Counted from the stretch's first letter, positions 16,592 to 24,534 are shown. The stretch: 38,346 bases of DNA from Thermoproteota archaeon (GCA_027061785.1 JAMOVA010000017.1:24001-62346); one strand, 5' to 3'. Notes: generated by a model from the letters alone, not told the origin. Numbers and translations are program-made.

Positions 16592-17080
16592 TCAGCTAGA
16601 TTTAGCTCCATATTTGCTTTTCCCTATTTTCCCTTCCTTCAAGGAATCTAGCAGCTTTCTAGCCGCTTTAACCATTATGTAGGCTCCTTTCATGGTCTCG
16701 TCTCTCAGTTCCATCTCTTTTATCTGTTCTATGGTGAACCAGCCCCAGTCGTCATGTTCTTCGGGCCTTATCACAGGATCAAGTCCGTTATCAACGACAG
16801 CAGTGTAGAGGGGGATTATGAACTCCACCCTCATCTCGGGATATATGATCCCGAATGTATCTACAGGTCTGAGGTCTAGAGGGGTCAGTTTAAAGCCCGT
16901 TTCTTCTCTCAACTCCCTTAAAGCTCCTCTTCTCGGTGATTCACCGTACCTCAGGCTGCCACCCGGTACCTCCCACCTGCCACCGTTCCTCTTGCTTCTG
17001 GCCCTCTTGAGCAGTAGCACCTTGCCCTCTCTATTGAATATCACTACGCAGGGTACCACATGGATCTTGGTTTTTTTCAA
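16592..17080 (-). CDS. Nudix hydrolase
   Basis: This 162-residue protein carries a complete Nudix box, GGSLRYGESPRRGALRELREETGF in outline: Gly, five residues, Glu, then RELREETG near residues 41-63. It would hydrolyse a nucleoside diphosphate linked to another group, using Mg. The substrate is not evident. The C-terminal region has WFTIEQIKEMELRDETMKGA, which resembles NTP- or ADP-ribose-type Nudix enzymes, and a basic tail. It is the last gene of a minus-strand operon after the zinc-ribbon membrane protein, 16 bases downstream. Confidence 0.93.
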   Translation of the reverse strand: MKKTKIHVVPCVVIFNREGKVLLLKRARSKRNGGRWEVPGGSLRYGESPRRGALRELREETGFKLTPLDLRPVDTFGIIYPEMRVEFIIPLYTAVVDNGLDPVIRPEEHDDWGWFTIEQIKEMELRDETMKGAYIMVKAARKLLDSLKEGKIGKSKYGAKSS

Positions 17081-17096
17081 AGGAGGTCACCGCTCA

Positions 17097-17525
17097 TTAC
17101 ACGGCCTTCTCTTTAGCCTTCTGTTTGGGAGTCTTAGCGAATATCGAGACGACGAGCATCGGAGAACCGCATTTGGGGCATTTGTCGTCGGTGGAGATCT
17201 TCCCGACGAAGTCTCCCTCCTTGAACGTCCTGAGCATCTTCCTCCCGCAATTCGTGCAGTGTAACTCGGTATAGATCTCTTGGTGCTCCTCCTGATAGGC
17301 GAGCCTTGCTTTGGCCATGTCGTAAGCTACCTTAACGGCTATGCCCATGCCAGCCACACCCATAACTATGTTAAGGATCGCGTCGTTGGTGTTCCCTTCC
17401 TGGAGTGAGGAGAATCCCATGTAGAAGAAAAGAACCGAGATCAGCACTATGCCTACCATTGAGGCTATCCAGAACAGGTAGAACCCCGTCGGAGCCCCCT
17501 TCTTGTTGGAGTTATTGGAGGACAT
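17097..17525 (-). CDS. Two-helix membrane protein with C-terminal zinc ribbon
   Basis: This 142-residue protein has two predicted membrane helices (about residues 15-37 and 50-67). A cytosolic C-terminal zinc ribbon is formed by Cys90, Cys93, Cys116 and Cys119 (HCTNCGRK and DKCPKCGSP), followed by a lysine-rich tail. I do not recognise a named family. It directly follows the DUF1512-like gene, which is also membrane anchored, so the two products may act together at the membrane. Confidence 0.8.
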   Translation of the reverse strand: MSSNNSNKKGAPTGFYLFWIASMVGIVLISVLFFYMGFSSLQEGNTNDAILNIVMGVAGMGIAVKVAYDMAKARLAYQEEHQEIYTELHCTNCGRKMLRTFKEGDFVGKISTDDKCPKCGSPMLVVSIFAKTPKQKAKEKAV

Positions 17526-18662
17526 TCATGAGGCACCTCCCATCGTGTTGCCAACTCCCACCGTATTCCCTATCCCCGCTATGAGCACGAAATCTCCCGG
17601 AAGGGTCTTCGATCTTATCGCCATTTTTACCCTCTCTATGACCTCATCGACCGACTTGGCTATCTCCTCCCTCATGGAGGTTATTGCGTCAAGCGGGTCC
17701 TCCTTAATGGCTATGGCGTGCAGTGGTATCTTGTACTTGGTGGCGACTTCCTCTATCCTCAGCTTCTCCGGACCCGGATCCCCTATCGCTGCCCCTATCC
17801 CCTCGACTACCTCAGCTGTAGGCTCGCCCTCCAACTTGGCGGCCGCGTCTATCATGATGATGAGGGAGACGTTACCGTCCCTGCTCTCGACTATCCTCTC
17901 GATGGCCACTCCGGGCCTTCCTACTTCCGATCCCGGACCCTTCGCCTTTATGACGAATGCTCTCCTCCCCTCTATGTCCACCTCTGCTCCGACTATGTTC
18001 TCAGCCACCTCCTTCGGCTCCGCGCCGTTCATGAGCCTCAGAGCCACCATCGGGCCGATGCTGTCCCCTATGGGGATGCCCCTCCTGAAGGCCTCGCCCG
18101 CCTTCCAGTAGGCCTTGGCTATCCTGAGGATCTCGGGGAGCAGCATCTGGATCTGGGCGATGTATATGAGGTTCTGGGTCCTCCTCCCCAGTATGAAGTA
18201 ATGGCGGACGATCCTGTATATCATATCCAAGGCTAGGACGCCGGACATCTGGTCCCTCAGGTTGGACCTCTTCCACTCGTCAGCTTTGGGGGCTATCTCG
18301 ACCATGAACTTGTTGAGGTGATCTCTGGAACTCTCCAGCAGATGCTCCAGCCTCTTGACGGCGCCGAATGGATCCAGAGTGACGGGCTGTATCACGAAGA
18401 ACCCCTTGATCCTCTTGAAGAGGGATTCCACCTCCTCCTTGGGGCGGCCGTACTTGGATGCTTCCTCGACGAACTTCTTGGTCGCATCATTGGTATACTC
18501 CTCGAGCTTGGCCAGGGCTTTCCTGATCTCGTTGATCCATAGTTGGGCCTGGAGCTTACTAGCATAGAACTGCATGATGGTGATGAATATCAGGAAGAAG
18601 ATCCATGAGAACCAGTCACTCTGGTTGGTCTGCATGAGCTTTATTCCCAGCTCTTGGTTCAA
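17526..18662 (-). CDS. DUF1512-like archaeal membrane-anchored protein
   Basis: This 378-residue protein has one N-terminal membrane helix (about residues 17-33). A long helical region follows, then a mixed alpha/beta domain with MIYRIVRHYFILGRRTQNL, GDSIGPMVALRLM, VIKAKGPGSEVGRPG and a glycine-rich end (IAGIGNTVGVGNTMGG). The pattern matches the archaea-wide DUF1512 family as I remember it; the function is unknown. The conserved KAKGPGSEVGRPG and GIGNTVGVGN loops suggest nucleotide or phosphate binding, which is inference. The start is TTG 18662 after a GGTGGTG site; ATG 18632 is an alternative. It is the first gene of a three-gene operon with the zinc-ribbon protein and the Nudix hydrolase. 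Confidence 0.78.
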   Translation of the reverse strand: MNQELGIKLMQTNQSDWFSWIFFLIFITIMQFYASKLQAQLWINEIRKALAKLEEYTNDATKKFVEEASKYGRPKEEVESLFKRIKGFFVIQPVTLDPFGAVKRLEHLLESSRDHLNKFMVEIAPKADEWKRSNLRDQMSGVLALDMIYRIVRHYFILGRRTQNLIYIAQIQMLLPEILRIAKAYWKAGEAFRRGIPIGDSIGPMVALRLMNGAEPKEVAENIVGAEVDIEGRRAFVIKAKGPGSEVGRPGVAIERIVESRDGNVSLIIMIDAAAKLEGEPTAEVVEGIGAAIGDPGPEKLRIEEVATKYKIPLHAIAIKEDPLDAITSMREEIAKSVDEVIERVKMAIRSKTLPGDFVLIAGIGNTVGVGNTMGGAS

Positions 18663-18704
18663 TGCACCACCCTCCTCACGGGACCAACCCGGAGCTACCC
18701 CGTT

Positions 18705-19667
18705 TTAAAGCTTCCCGATTAATTGTCTCCCTTCCCTCTGGAAGTCACTGATCCTGTCGAGAAGCGCCGCATACATGAATGGGAGGAGAGCGGTCACTTC
18801 TCCGGGTATGAATGTCCTCACTGCCTTCTTGGAGACCTTACCCCAGCTTATGGCCTCCCTCTCCCTCGCTCCGCTGAGACTCCCGTCCCACTCCACTGCC
18901 GTGGTCAGGTACACGACATAGTCGAGTCCTCCCTTGAACTGGTTCCACCAAATTGTGTGGTGCTTGGATATTCCCCCTCCCAAGACTAGGGCTCCGCTCA
19001 CCTCCATGGTGAAGGAGAGGTCCGCCAGTTTCAGCATGTCCCTGATGAAGTCCAGGTGGAAGTCCAGTTCCTGGGATAGGAAGCTTAAAGCGGTGCCGAA
19101 CGACGAGTCCAAGAGGCCTGGGGAGAATATGGGGACCTTAACCTCGTAGGCCATCCTCAGAATGGAGTTTGGGCACATCTTCTCGCCCAAACTATGGAGC
19201 AGCTCGCTGGGAGATATTCTCCTTCCTGACTCCTCCAAGATCCTCGGTACCTCTTCCCTCACGAACTTCTCCACTACGGGCCCGTAATTGTCAAAAGGTA
19301 TGAAAACGTTCCCCAGCCTGTGTATCCTCCTCTCGTATAGTTCGGAGTCGTCGGCATCGAAGCTCCCGTGGTAGTAGTCAGCGAAGCACCTAGCGATATC
19401 GTGGTCTATCGTGCCTCCCGTAGTTATCACAACGTCGAACAGGTTCCTCCTCAGCATGTCAACCAATATACCCCTTACCCCTGTGGAAACCACGTCTGCT
19501 GGGAAGGAGAGGAAGTTCACCGACTCTGGGTCCCTCACCATCTCCTCTAGGATGCTGACTCCCTCTGCCACGAATTTAGCGGTGAAACCGCCGGCCTTCT
19601 CCATCTCCCTGATGATATCCGAGGCGGTCATTCCGGGGCGCAGGGTAATATCCTCGACCCTCCTCAT
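18705..19667 (-). CDS. dys: Deoxyhypusine synthase
   Basis: This 320-residue enzyme uses NAD and spermidine to make the first step of hypusine on a lysine of translation factor aIF5A. Family landmarks are TTGGTIDHDIARC, FIPFDNYGPVVEKF, GGGISKHHTIWWNQFKGG and the catalytic lysine Lys277 in EREAISWGK. The frame is open for 39 more codons upstream, but ATG 19667 was chosen because the homologous region begins there and a TTATTTAC box lies about 30 bases upstream on the minus strand. It diverges from a small unknown gene. Confidence 0.94.
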   Translation of the reverse strand: MRRVEDITLRPGMTASDIIREMEKAGGFTAKFVAEGVSILEEMVRDPESVNFLSFPADVVSTGVRGILVDMLRRNLFDVVITTGGTIDHDIARCFADYYHGSFDADDSELYERRIHRLGNVFIPFDNYGPVVEKFVREEVPRILEESGRRISPSELLHSLGEKMCPNSILRMAYEVKVPIFSPGLLDSSFGTALSFLSQELDFHLDFIRDMLKLADLSFTMEVSGALVLGGGISKHHTIWWNQFKGGLDYVVYLTTAVEWDGSLSGAREREAISWGKVSKKAVRTFIPGEVTALLPFMYAALLDRISDFQREGRQLIGKL

Positions 19668-19713
19668 ACCTATCGAGCAAATGGGGATGGTCCACGTAAA
19701 TAAGGTGGTGCCG

Positions 19714-19968
19714 ATGGGAAGGGAGCGAGTGATCGATGCGCTGAAGAGGTACCTGAAAGTGCACGGTCCCAGAATACTCTCCAACGTAGGAGACCAAGAG
19801 ATCGTTAGGATAGAGCTCAGAGCGTTATTCAGATACTATGAGCGGGAGAGTAGAGATGATAGGCTGATGGACCATGTCGAGGGATTCGAGTGGAGGGGTT
19901 GCAGGGTCGAGGGGGACTTCCTCCTAGTGCCGGTCTCCCTGATAAGGGAGGTGTCAAGCGTTGAGTGA
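19714..19968 (+). CDS. Small hypothetical protein
   Basis: This 84-residue protein starts at ATG 19714 after GGTGGTG; ATG 19681 or 19687 would also be in frame but would overlap the opposite promoter. The first 30 residues are basic and helical (RVIDALKRYLKVHGPRILSN). They are followed by a charged helix and a short beta-rich end (GCRVEGDFLLVPVSLI). I do not recognise it. Its stop overlaps the start of the HAD phosphatase gene by eight bases, so the two are likely coupled. Confidence 0.6.
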   Translation: MGRERVIDALKRYLKVHGPRILSNVGDQEIVRIELRALFRYYERESRDDRLMDHVEGFEWRGCRVEGDFLLVPVSLIREVSSVE

Positions 19969-20614
19969 GGCCTATCTGGTAGCGTTCGACATGGACGGGA
20001 CTCTCCTCCCCATAAACAGCTCATGGGAGTTCGTACATAAGCTTCTGGGTACTGAAGAGATCGCCTCCCGATATAGGAGGATGTATGAGAGGGGCGAGAT
20101 CGACTACAGGAGGTGGGCTGAGCTGGATGTCTCTTCATGGAGGGACAGGGACTTCTCCATTGTGTTGAGGGAAGTGGAGAATCTGAGGCCCATTGAGGAC
20201 GCGGAGGAGGCGGTAAGGAGGCTGAAGGAGGAGGGGTTCGTGGTAGGACTCATCAGCTCCGGTCTCGACGTGATTGCCGAGAGGCTCTGCAACCTGCTCA
20301 GGATGGACTTCTGCAGATCCGCCAAGCTGAGGATAGTTAACGGTAGGGTGCTGGGGATCCTGAGGGAGCTGGACCCAGAGAGGAAGTCTGAGGAGCTCAC
20401 GGATGTGGCGAGGAGGTTCGGTGTTCCTCTCCGTAGGGTGGCCTTTGTGGGAGATGGTGAGAGCGATCTATCGGTCTTCCGTATGCAAATAGGGAAGAAG
20501 ATCGCGTTCAGGCCCAGATCGGAGGTTATAATGTCTTTAGCTGACCACGTGGTCGACAGTCTCTCGGAAGCCGCGGACATTCTCATAAAGTGGAAAAGGT
20601 TCGACGCGTATTGA
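19961..20614 (+). CDS. HAD-superfamily phosphatase (SerB-like)
   Basis: This 217-residue protein has HAD motif I FDMDGTLL (nucleophile Asp10 and acid/base Asp12), motif II VGLISSGLD near residue 90, and motif IV VGDGESDLSVF near residue 165. The architecture with a helical cap after motif I resembles phosphoserine phosphatases, but the substrate is not certain. Translation starts at TTG 19961 within the end of the small upstream gene, indicating coupling. Confidence 0.88.
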   Translation: MSEAYLVAFDMDGTLLPINSSWEFVHKLLGTEEIASRYRRMYERGEIDYRRWAELDVSSWRDRDFSIVLREVENLRPIEDAEEAVRRLKEEGFVVGLISSGLDVIAERLCNLLRMDFCRSAKLRIVNGRVLGILRELDPERKSEELTDVARRFGVPLRRVAFVGDGESDLSVFRMQIGKKIAFRPRSEVIMSLADHVVDSLSEAADILIKWKRFDAY

Positions 20615-20628
20615 ACGTTAACTCATCC

Positions 20629-20637
20629 ATTTATATC
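20629..20637 (+). promoter_or_regulatory. TATA box of the membrane HTH regulator
   Basis: ATTTATATC is centred 27 bases before ATG 20660, which has no ribosome-binding site. The mRNA is probably leaderless. Confidence 0.7.
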
Positions 20638-20659
20638 CGGTCCTCGCCCACTTGTTCGG

Positions 20660-21325
20660 ATGGACTGGGAGATATTCACGCTGGATGATGATAGAGTGAG
20701 GCTCTTCGGGCAGGAGATAGCCAACGATCTTGGAAGGAGGATCATCGCCTCACTCAGGGAGTACCCTAAGAGCCCCAACGATCTGGCTAAGGAGCTGAAC
20801 CAGCCGCTGACCACGGTAGTTTTCCATGTCGATAAGCTGTTGGAGGCGGGCGTTATAAGAGCCGTCGGGACCATGGCCGGGAGGAGGGGCAGGAAGACCC
20901 TCTACACCCTGTCCTCATCGGCCTTCTTGGTCGTTCCCACCACTAAGGAGGACAAGGAGAGTTATTTGAGGAGCATTCTGGGAAGGGCGCTTCCTCCAAG
21001 GGAGATACTGGTGAAAAGCCTCGTGATCAGCGTGCTCGTGGCCATATTCATAGTGGGTATGCCTTGGTATCTCATGGGGCCGAGACCAGCCATGGTACCG
21101 ACGGAGGAGAGAACCACAACGGTCGCAGTCCCCCTCTACCCGGAAACACCAGCTGGAGCTGAGAAAGGAGGGATGCCTGAAGTTAGGAGACCACAAGGCA
21201 GTACGGGGACCGATTGGATGACTCCCCTGATGCTCGCCTTGGCCGCATCGATTCTCACAGCTCTACTCATCGCTCTCCTGGTTCTTCGTCGAGAGGTTCT
21301 CCCTTACAGTGGACGTAGCCCTTGA
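20660..21325 (+). CDS. Membrane-anchored winged-helix regulator
   Basis: This 221-residue protein has an ArsR-like winged helix at residues 20-85 (GRRIIASLREYPKSPNDLAK, then TTVVFHVDKLLEAGVI and a basic wing GRRGRKTLYTLS). Two membrane helices (about 117-138 and 192-211) flank a proline- and threonine-rich external loop of about 50 residues. This is the layout of an archaeal one-component regulator that reads an envelope signal and binds DNA at the membrane. The ligand and targets are unknown. Its last 59 bases overlap a convergent small gene. Confidence 0.85.
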   Translation: MDWEIFTLDDDRVRLFGQEIANDLGRRIIASLREYPKSPNDLAKELNQPLTTVVFHVDKLLEAGVIRAVGTMAGRRGRKTLYTLSSSAFLVVPTTKEDKESYLRSILGRALPPREILVKSLVISVLVAIFIVGMPWYLMGPRPAMVPTEERTTTVAVPLYPETPAGAEKGGMPEVRRPQGSTGTDWMTPLMLALAASILTALLIALLVLRREVLPYSGRSP

Positions 21326-21527
21326 ACCTCCTAACGTAGTTGGGACACCCCATGCATATGAGGAAGCTTACCCTCTCGCCCCGCACCGGGCAGTCCACCG
21401 CATCCTTGGAGAATTTGGATATTACTTTATTACCGTACAGCTCCTTCAGTTTCTCCTTGTAGTCCTTGGGGACCCTCATTGCTCTCTGTAGTTTCACTAC
21501 CTGCAATTCGTACTTGTGATCTGACAT
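21267..21527 (-). CDS. Small four-cysteine (zinc-binding?) protein
   Basis: This 86-residue protein has Cys46, Cys58, Cys61 and Cys74 in the pattern DCP-x10-CMGC-x12-C, which could bind zinc or an iron-sulfur cluster. The N-terminal half is a basic helix with VPKDYKEKLKELYG. I do not recognise a named family. It overlaps the convergent regulator gene by 59 bases. The ATG at 21527 faces the HAD gene at 21576, with 48 bases between. Confidence 0.7.
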   Translation of the reverse strand: MSDHKYELQVVKLQRAMRVPKDYKEKLKELYGNKVISKFSKDAVDCPVRGERVSFLICMGCPNYVRRFKGYVHCKGEPLDEEPGER

Positions 21528-21575
21528 CCGAACACCTCGCCGCCAAGTTATTATCCTCCGCTCCCTCGAAGTAAT

Positions 21576-22265
21576 ATGCTTTACCTCCTCTTCGACTTCT
21601 GGAGAACCATCATCGATCCTCCGGACTTGGACCTCTACTACCGGTATAGGGTCAGGAACATCCTGAAGGTGGAGGGCATAGAGGATCCGGACATTGAGGA
21701 GAAGGCCTTCAATTTCTACAGGAGACTCTTCAACGCCTTCGATAGTAGGAGGAGAGCCAGTTGTACTGAAATACCTGCTACCTTAGAGCTAGAGTCCTTC
21801 TTAAGTTTCTTGGGTGTCGAGGGCGTAAGGGATGATCATCTGAGGGCGTACGCATCGCCGATGCTGGATTTAACCACTCTGAAACCGGGGGCTAAAGAGG
21901 CATTAGATAAGCTGTCCTCGAAGTACGAGTTGGCGGTAGTATCTAACACACCTTACCACGACATGGTGGTGGAGAGGTTGAGGAAGGATGGTTTGCTTGA
22001 CTTCTTCCAAGTCATCGTTTCATCGCACAGGGTCGGGGTCAGGAAGCCGACTAGGGAGATATTCATGCGTGCACTGGAGGTGATGGGTGCCCGACCCGCG
22101 GAAGCCGTGATGATCGGGGATTCCCCTTATGAAGACATCGAGGGTGCCAGGAAGGCTGGTATGAGAGCGATATGGGTCTTGAGGGAGGGTGTCCAGAGAC
22201 CCGAGGCGGATGGCATGATTAAAAGCCTGGGGGAGTTACCTAATCTCCTGAAGGTGATCGCTTGA
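21576..22265 (+). CDS. HAD-superfamily hydrolase
   Basis: This 229-residue protein has motif I as FDFWRTI, in which the second Asp of DxD is replaced by Trp. That form is seen in some HAD subgroups. Motif II is VVSNTPYHD (about residue 126), the lysine lies in VGVRKPTREIF, and motif IV is MIGDSPYEDIEGARKAGM. The helical cap lies between motifs I and II. Because the Asp+2 acid/base residue is missing, it may be a slow phosphatase or act in dehalogenase or phosphonatase fashion. Its stop overlaps the TTG start of the Trm112-like gene by four bases. Confidence 0.88.
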   Translation: MLYLLFDFWRTIIDPPDLDLYYRYRVRNILKVEGIEDPDIEEKAFNFYRRLFNAFDSRRRASCTEIPATLELESFLSFLGVEGVRDDHLRAYASPMLDLTTLKPGAKEALDKLSSKYELAVVSNTPYHDMVVERLRKDGLLDFFQVIVSSHRVGVRKPTREIFMRALEVMGARPAEAVMIGDSPYEDIEGARKAGMRAIWVLREGVQRPEADGMIKSLGELPNLLKVIA

Positions 22266-22555
22266 GGAGGAGATTGCTGGATCTCTTGGCGTGCCCGGAA
22301 TGCCATCACTTTCCCTTGAAGCTTGTCGTTGAGAGGGAGGAATCAGTGGAGGGATTGCCCAGTAAACCGGAGAAGCCTCTCTGTGAGAAATGGTGCGCTT
22401 TCTCGGGAGGGGAACCCGGTGATCCATCCCTATGCATGGAGTGCATGAGCAAGGAGGTGGTAACTGGCAAGCTAATCTGCGAGAACTGCGGTGCAGAATA
22501 CCCGATAGAAGCTGGTGTTCCTCGAATGCTAAGACCCGAGGATCTCAATCTCTAA
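22262..22555 (+). CDS. Trm112-like methyltransferase partner protein
   Basis: This 97-residue protein matches the Trm112/YcaR family: LLDLLACPECHHFPLKL at the start and GKLICENCGAEYPIEAGVPRML at the end. Cys11, Cys14, Cys73 and Cys76 form the zinc site. In archaea, Trm112 activates several RNA and protein methyltransferases. An insert between the two halves contributes four more cysteines (41, 45, 58, 61; CEKWC and CMECM), probably a second metal site. The start is TTG 22262 in a TTGA overlap with the HAD gene. Confidence 0.85.
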   Translation: MRRRLLDLLACPECHHFPLKLVVEREESVEGLPSKPEKPLCEKWCAFSGGEPGDPSLCMECMSKEVVTGKLICENCGAEYPIEAGVPRMLRPEDLNL

Positions 22556-22589
22556 ATTTCCTACTCTCCTAATTATGTGGGGTGATCTA

Positions 22590-23111
22590 ATGCCGAGAAT
22601 AATGATAGTGCATGGCGATATCACCAAGGTCGAGGTGGACGCCTTGGTGAATCCGGCCAACGTTCAGCTCATCATGGGCGGAGGCGTTGCCGGTGCGATA
22701 AGAAGAGAGGGGGGTGAGGAGATCCAAGAGGAGGCCCTGAAGAAGGCCCCCGTGAGGATCGGAGAGGCTGTGGAGACTTCGGCTGGAAAGCTCAAGGCTA
22801 AATACGTCATCCACGCCCCCACGGTGGAGTCCCCCGGAGGGAGGAGCAATCCCGAGTTCGTGAGGAAGGCCGTGAAGGCTGCTCTCAAGAAAGCCGAGGA
22901 GCTGGGACTGAAGAGCGTGGCATTTCCAGCCATGGGTGCGGGGGTCGGGGGAGTGCCCGTAGAGGTGGCGGTGAGGATAATACTGGAGGAGGCCCTTAAA
23001 TCCGGTCTGGAGGAGATAGTACTGGTCGCGTGGAGCAACGAGGACTTCGAGACCTTCCAGAGAGTCGCGGCTCAGATGGACATAGAGGCCTCCCTCGGAG
23101 AATTGTCGTGA
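22590..23111 (+). CDS. Macrodomain protein (ADP-ribose binding or hydrolysis)
   Basis: This 173-residue single macrodomain starts at ATG 22590 directly after a GGTGATC ribosome-binding site; an ATG 15 bases upstream lacks one. Landmarks are GDITKVEVDALVNPAN, MGGGVAGAIRREGG, YVIHAPTV and FPAMGAGVGGVPVEVA. Such proteins hydrolyse ADP-ribose-1''-phosphate or O-acetyl-ADP-ribose, or remove ADP-ribose from macromolecules. The KptA homologue at the start of the window makes a related compound, so the two could belong to one metabolic route even though they are not adjacent. Confidence 0.92.
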   Translation: MPRIMIVHGDITKVEVDALVNPANVQLIMGGGVAGAIRREGGEEIQEEALKKAPVRIGEAVETSAGKLKAKYVIHAPTVESPGGRSNPEFVRKAVKAALKKAEELGLKSVAFPAMGAGVGGVPVEVAVRIILEEALKSGLEEIVLVAWSNEDFETFQRVAAQMDIEASLGELS

Positions 23112-23135
23112 ACTGCCGCGCGGCTCAGACTGTAA

Positions 23136-23147
23136 AATTAATATAGA
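23136..23147 (+). promoter_or_regulatory. TATA box of the tRNA-Tyr gene
   Basis: AAATTAATATAG is centred about 28 bases before the first base of the tRNA at 23170. Confidence 0.65.
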
Positions 23148-23169
23148 GGGGTTGCACCCATCTAGGTGG

Positions 23170-23289
23170 CGGGGCGTAGCTCAGCCTGGCAGAGCGGCCG
23201 GCTGTAGAGGGCGCCGGGCGGCGCTCCGTCAGCGGCCCGCTCTCACAGATACCGGCAGGTCGGGGGTTCAAGTCCCCCCGCCCCGACCA
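23170..23289 (+). tRNA. tRNA-Tyr (GTA) with a 43-base intron at 23208-23250, CCA encoded
   Basis: The acceptor stem CGGGGCG (23170-23176) pairs with CGCCCCG (23279-23285). The D stem is GCTC/GAGC, the anticodon stem GCCGG/CCGGC (23197-23201, 23252-23256), and the T stem GGGGG/CCCCC around TTCAAGT. The anticodon GTA is at 23204-23206. The intron follows G37 as in most archaeal tRNAs. A canonical bulge-helix-bulge is visible: a four-pair helix CTGT/ACAG flanked by three-base bulges AGA and ATA, which gives cleavage AG^A and AT^A and an exact intron of 23208-23250. A73 is followed by an encoded CCA. Confidence 0.95.
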
Positions 23290-23654
23290 CCCAATCTTCT
23301 CATTATGAATGCACCCAAGAGGGTCCTCTCCAAGTCCTTGGAGAGTATCTCTTTAGATGCTTTCTCCAAACTCTCCTCGCTCATCATCCTAACGACCTTG
23401 TAGACGATCCTCCTTAGAGAATCATGCTCTTCACATGCGAGGAAGAGGTCCTCGTCCGCCATCTCTATGCCCAGCCTGATCATCTCATACAGAGGTAATC
23501 TCGCGGAAAGTAGAACCTCTCCTACTTTGAAGAAATCTCTTCTGAGATCAGCGAATGCGTTGGATAACTCCTTATCGCTCACTTCCTCTCCTCTGTCGAG
23601 CTTCTCCAGCACATTCCTCAGACTTGGTGGGAGGTCCTCCTCAGCCATATGCAT
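23268..23654 (-). CDS. Hypothetical helical protein
   Basis: This 128-residue protein appears all-helical, with acidic and basic heptads (DLPPSLRNVLEKLDRGEEVS, then LRRIVYKVVRMMSEESLEKA). It has no membrane segment and one cysteine. I do not recognise a family. Start codons at 23654 and 23648 are both possible. The last seven codons and the stop lie antisense to the 3' end of tRNA-Tyr, giving a glycine-rich tail (GGRGGGT) that may be only a by-product of the tRNA sequence. The gene is probably real because it fills the space with sensible amino-acid use. Confidence 0.65.
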   Translation of the reverse strand: MHMAEEDLPPSLRNVLEKLDRGEEVSDKELSNAFADLRRDFFKVGEVLLSARLPLYEMIRLGIEMADEDLFLACEEHDSLRRIVYKVVRMMSEESLEKASKEILSKDLERTLLGAFIMRRLGGRGGGT

Positions 23655-23811
23655 CCACTTCTTTCACGCAGTAAAGATTACATAAGAGGGCGCCCACCCA
23701 ACTGGGGGGATGAGGGCCGGCCGGCTTACCTTACCCTTTTGAGCTTCCCGGAGGCGATGATGAAGTGGTCCTCCGCTGACCCCCTTCTTTGGATCGATCG
23801 GTCGGCGGGGA

Positions 23812-23819
23812 CTTTATAG
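23812..23819 (+). promoter_or_regulatory. TATA box of the dolichol-kinase-like pair
   Basis: CTTTATAG is centred about 29 bases before ATG 23845, which has no clear ribosome-binding site. Confidence 0.6.
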
Positions 23820-23844
23820 TATAGCGTCAACCGGACCCTTGTAA

Positions 23845-24534
23845 ATGAGAGTGGAGATCCCCATCATCCTGCTGGCATCGCTGCTCGTGTCTGTCACGGC
23901 TCTTTGGTACTGGAGCCCCGGCATCGACGAGATTCTCTGGTTGTTCGTCTTAGTTGCCTGGATTTCCGTGGTGGTGTTCTGGATCTCAAAGAAGGTGGCC
24001 GAGTGGCAGAACCTCTACGTAGCTAGAAAGGTCATACACATACTGTCCGGTGGACTAGTAGCAGCTCTGACTCCTTACCTCTTCAAATCTCCGGCGATAC
24101 CGCTCATAGGCGGTATCGGGATGACCGTCCTAACTCTGCTTCCTAGGCTGAGAGGGGAGAAGTTCGATTGGTTCCAGGTGGAGGGGAATTTAGGTGAGGT
24201 CTACTTCTGCATCACGTGGACTCTGGTGATAGTCGGGTTGTGGTATGTAGACCTGAACGCCGGCATCGCCGCGGCGCTGTTCATGTCGGTGGGCGATGGA
24301 GTGACTGGTATAGTCAGGAACATCGTCTACAAGAGGTGGAGTAAAGGAGCTGCGGGCAGTGTAGCCATGCTCCTAGTATCCCTGCCGATAGGTCTCTTTT
24401 ACAAGGGATACATCGGTGCTATAGCCGCGATTGTGGCCACTCTGGTAGAGAGATGGCCGAAGGTAGATGATAACTTGACGGTGCCTATAGTATCGGCCGT
24501 GGTGATGGTACTGGGGGATGTCCTTTGGCAGTGA
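23845..24534 (+). CDS. Dolichol kinase/CDP-lipid-like membrane protein (SEC59-like), first of a pair
   Basis: This 229-residue protein has about seven membrane helices. The segment ARKVIHILSGGLVAAL near residue 60, the cytosolic MSVGDGVTGIVRN near residue 150 and the acidic PKVDDNLTVPIVS near residue 212 match the dolichol kinase/phytol kinase/phosphatidate cytidylyltransferase-like group (COG0170). Members phosphorylate polyprenols or phytol using CTP. The natural substrate here would be an archaeal polyprenol or isoprenoid alcohol, which is inference. It overlaps the next gene, a diverged relative, by four bases. Confidence 0.8.
   Translation: MRVEIPIILLASLLVSVTALWYWSPGIDEILWLFVLVAWISVVVFWISKKVAEWQNLYVARKVIHILSGGLVAALTPYLFKSPAIPLIGGIGMTVLTLLPRLRGEKFDWFQVEGNLGEVYFCITWTLVIVGLWYVDLNAGIAAALFMSVGDGVTGIVRNIVYKRWSKGAAGSVAMLLVSLPIGLFYKGYIGAIAAIVATLVERWPKVDDNLTVPIVSAVVMVLGDVLWQ

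Noticed and set aside
19411-19713. Long upstream part of the plus-strand frame ending at 19968
   Set aside because: It is antisense to the well-supported deoxyhypusine synthase gene; only the portion after 19714 is free.
19668-19784. 39-residue N-terminal extension of deoxyhypusine synthase
   Set aside because: The extension does not resemble the family and lies across the promoter and the divergent gene's start; ATG 19667 fits the TATA spacing.
21576-22265. HAD protein as an inactive remnant because motif I lacks the second Asp
   Set aside because: The FDFWRTI-type motif I occurs in intact HAD subfamilies, and motifs II-IV are complete.
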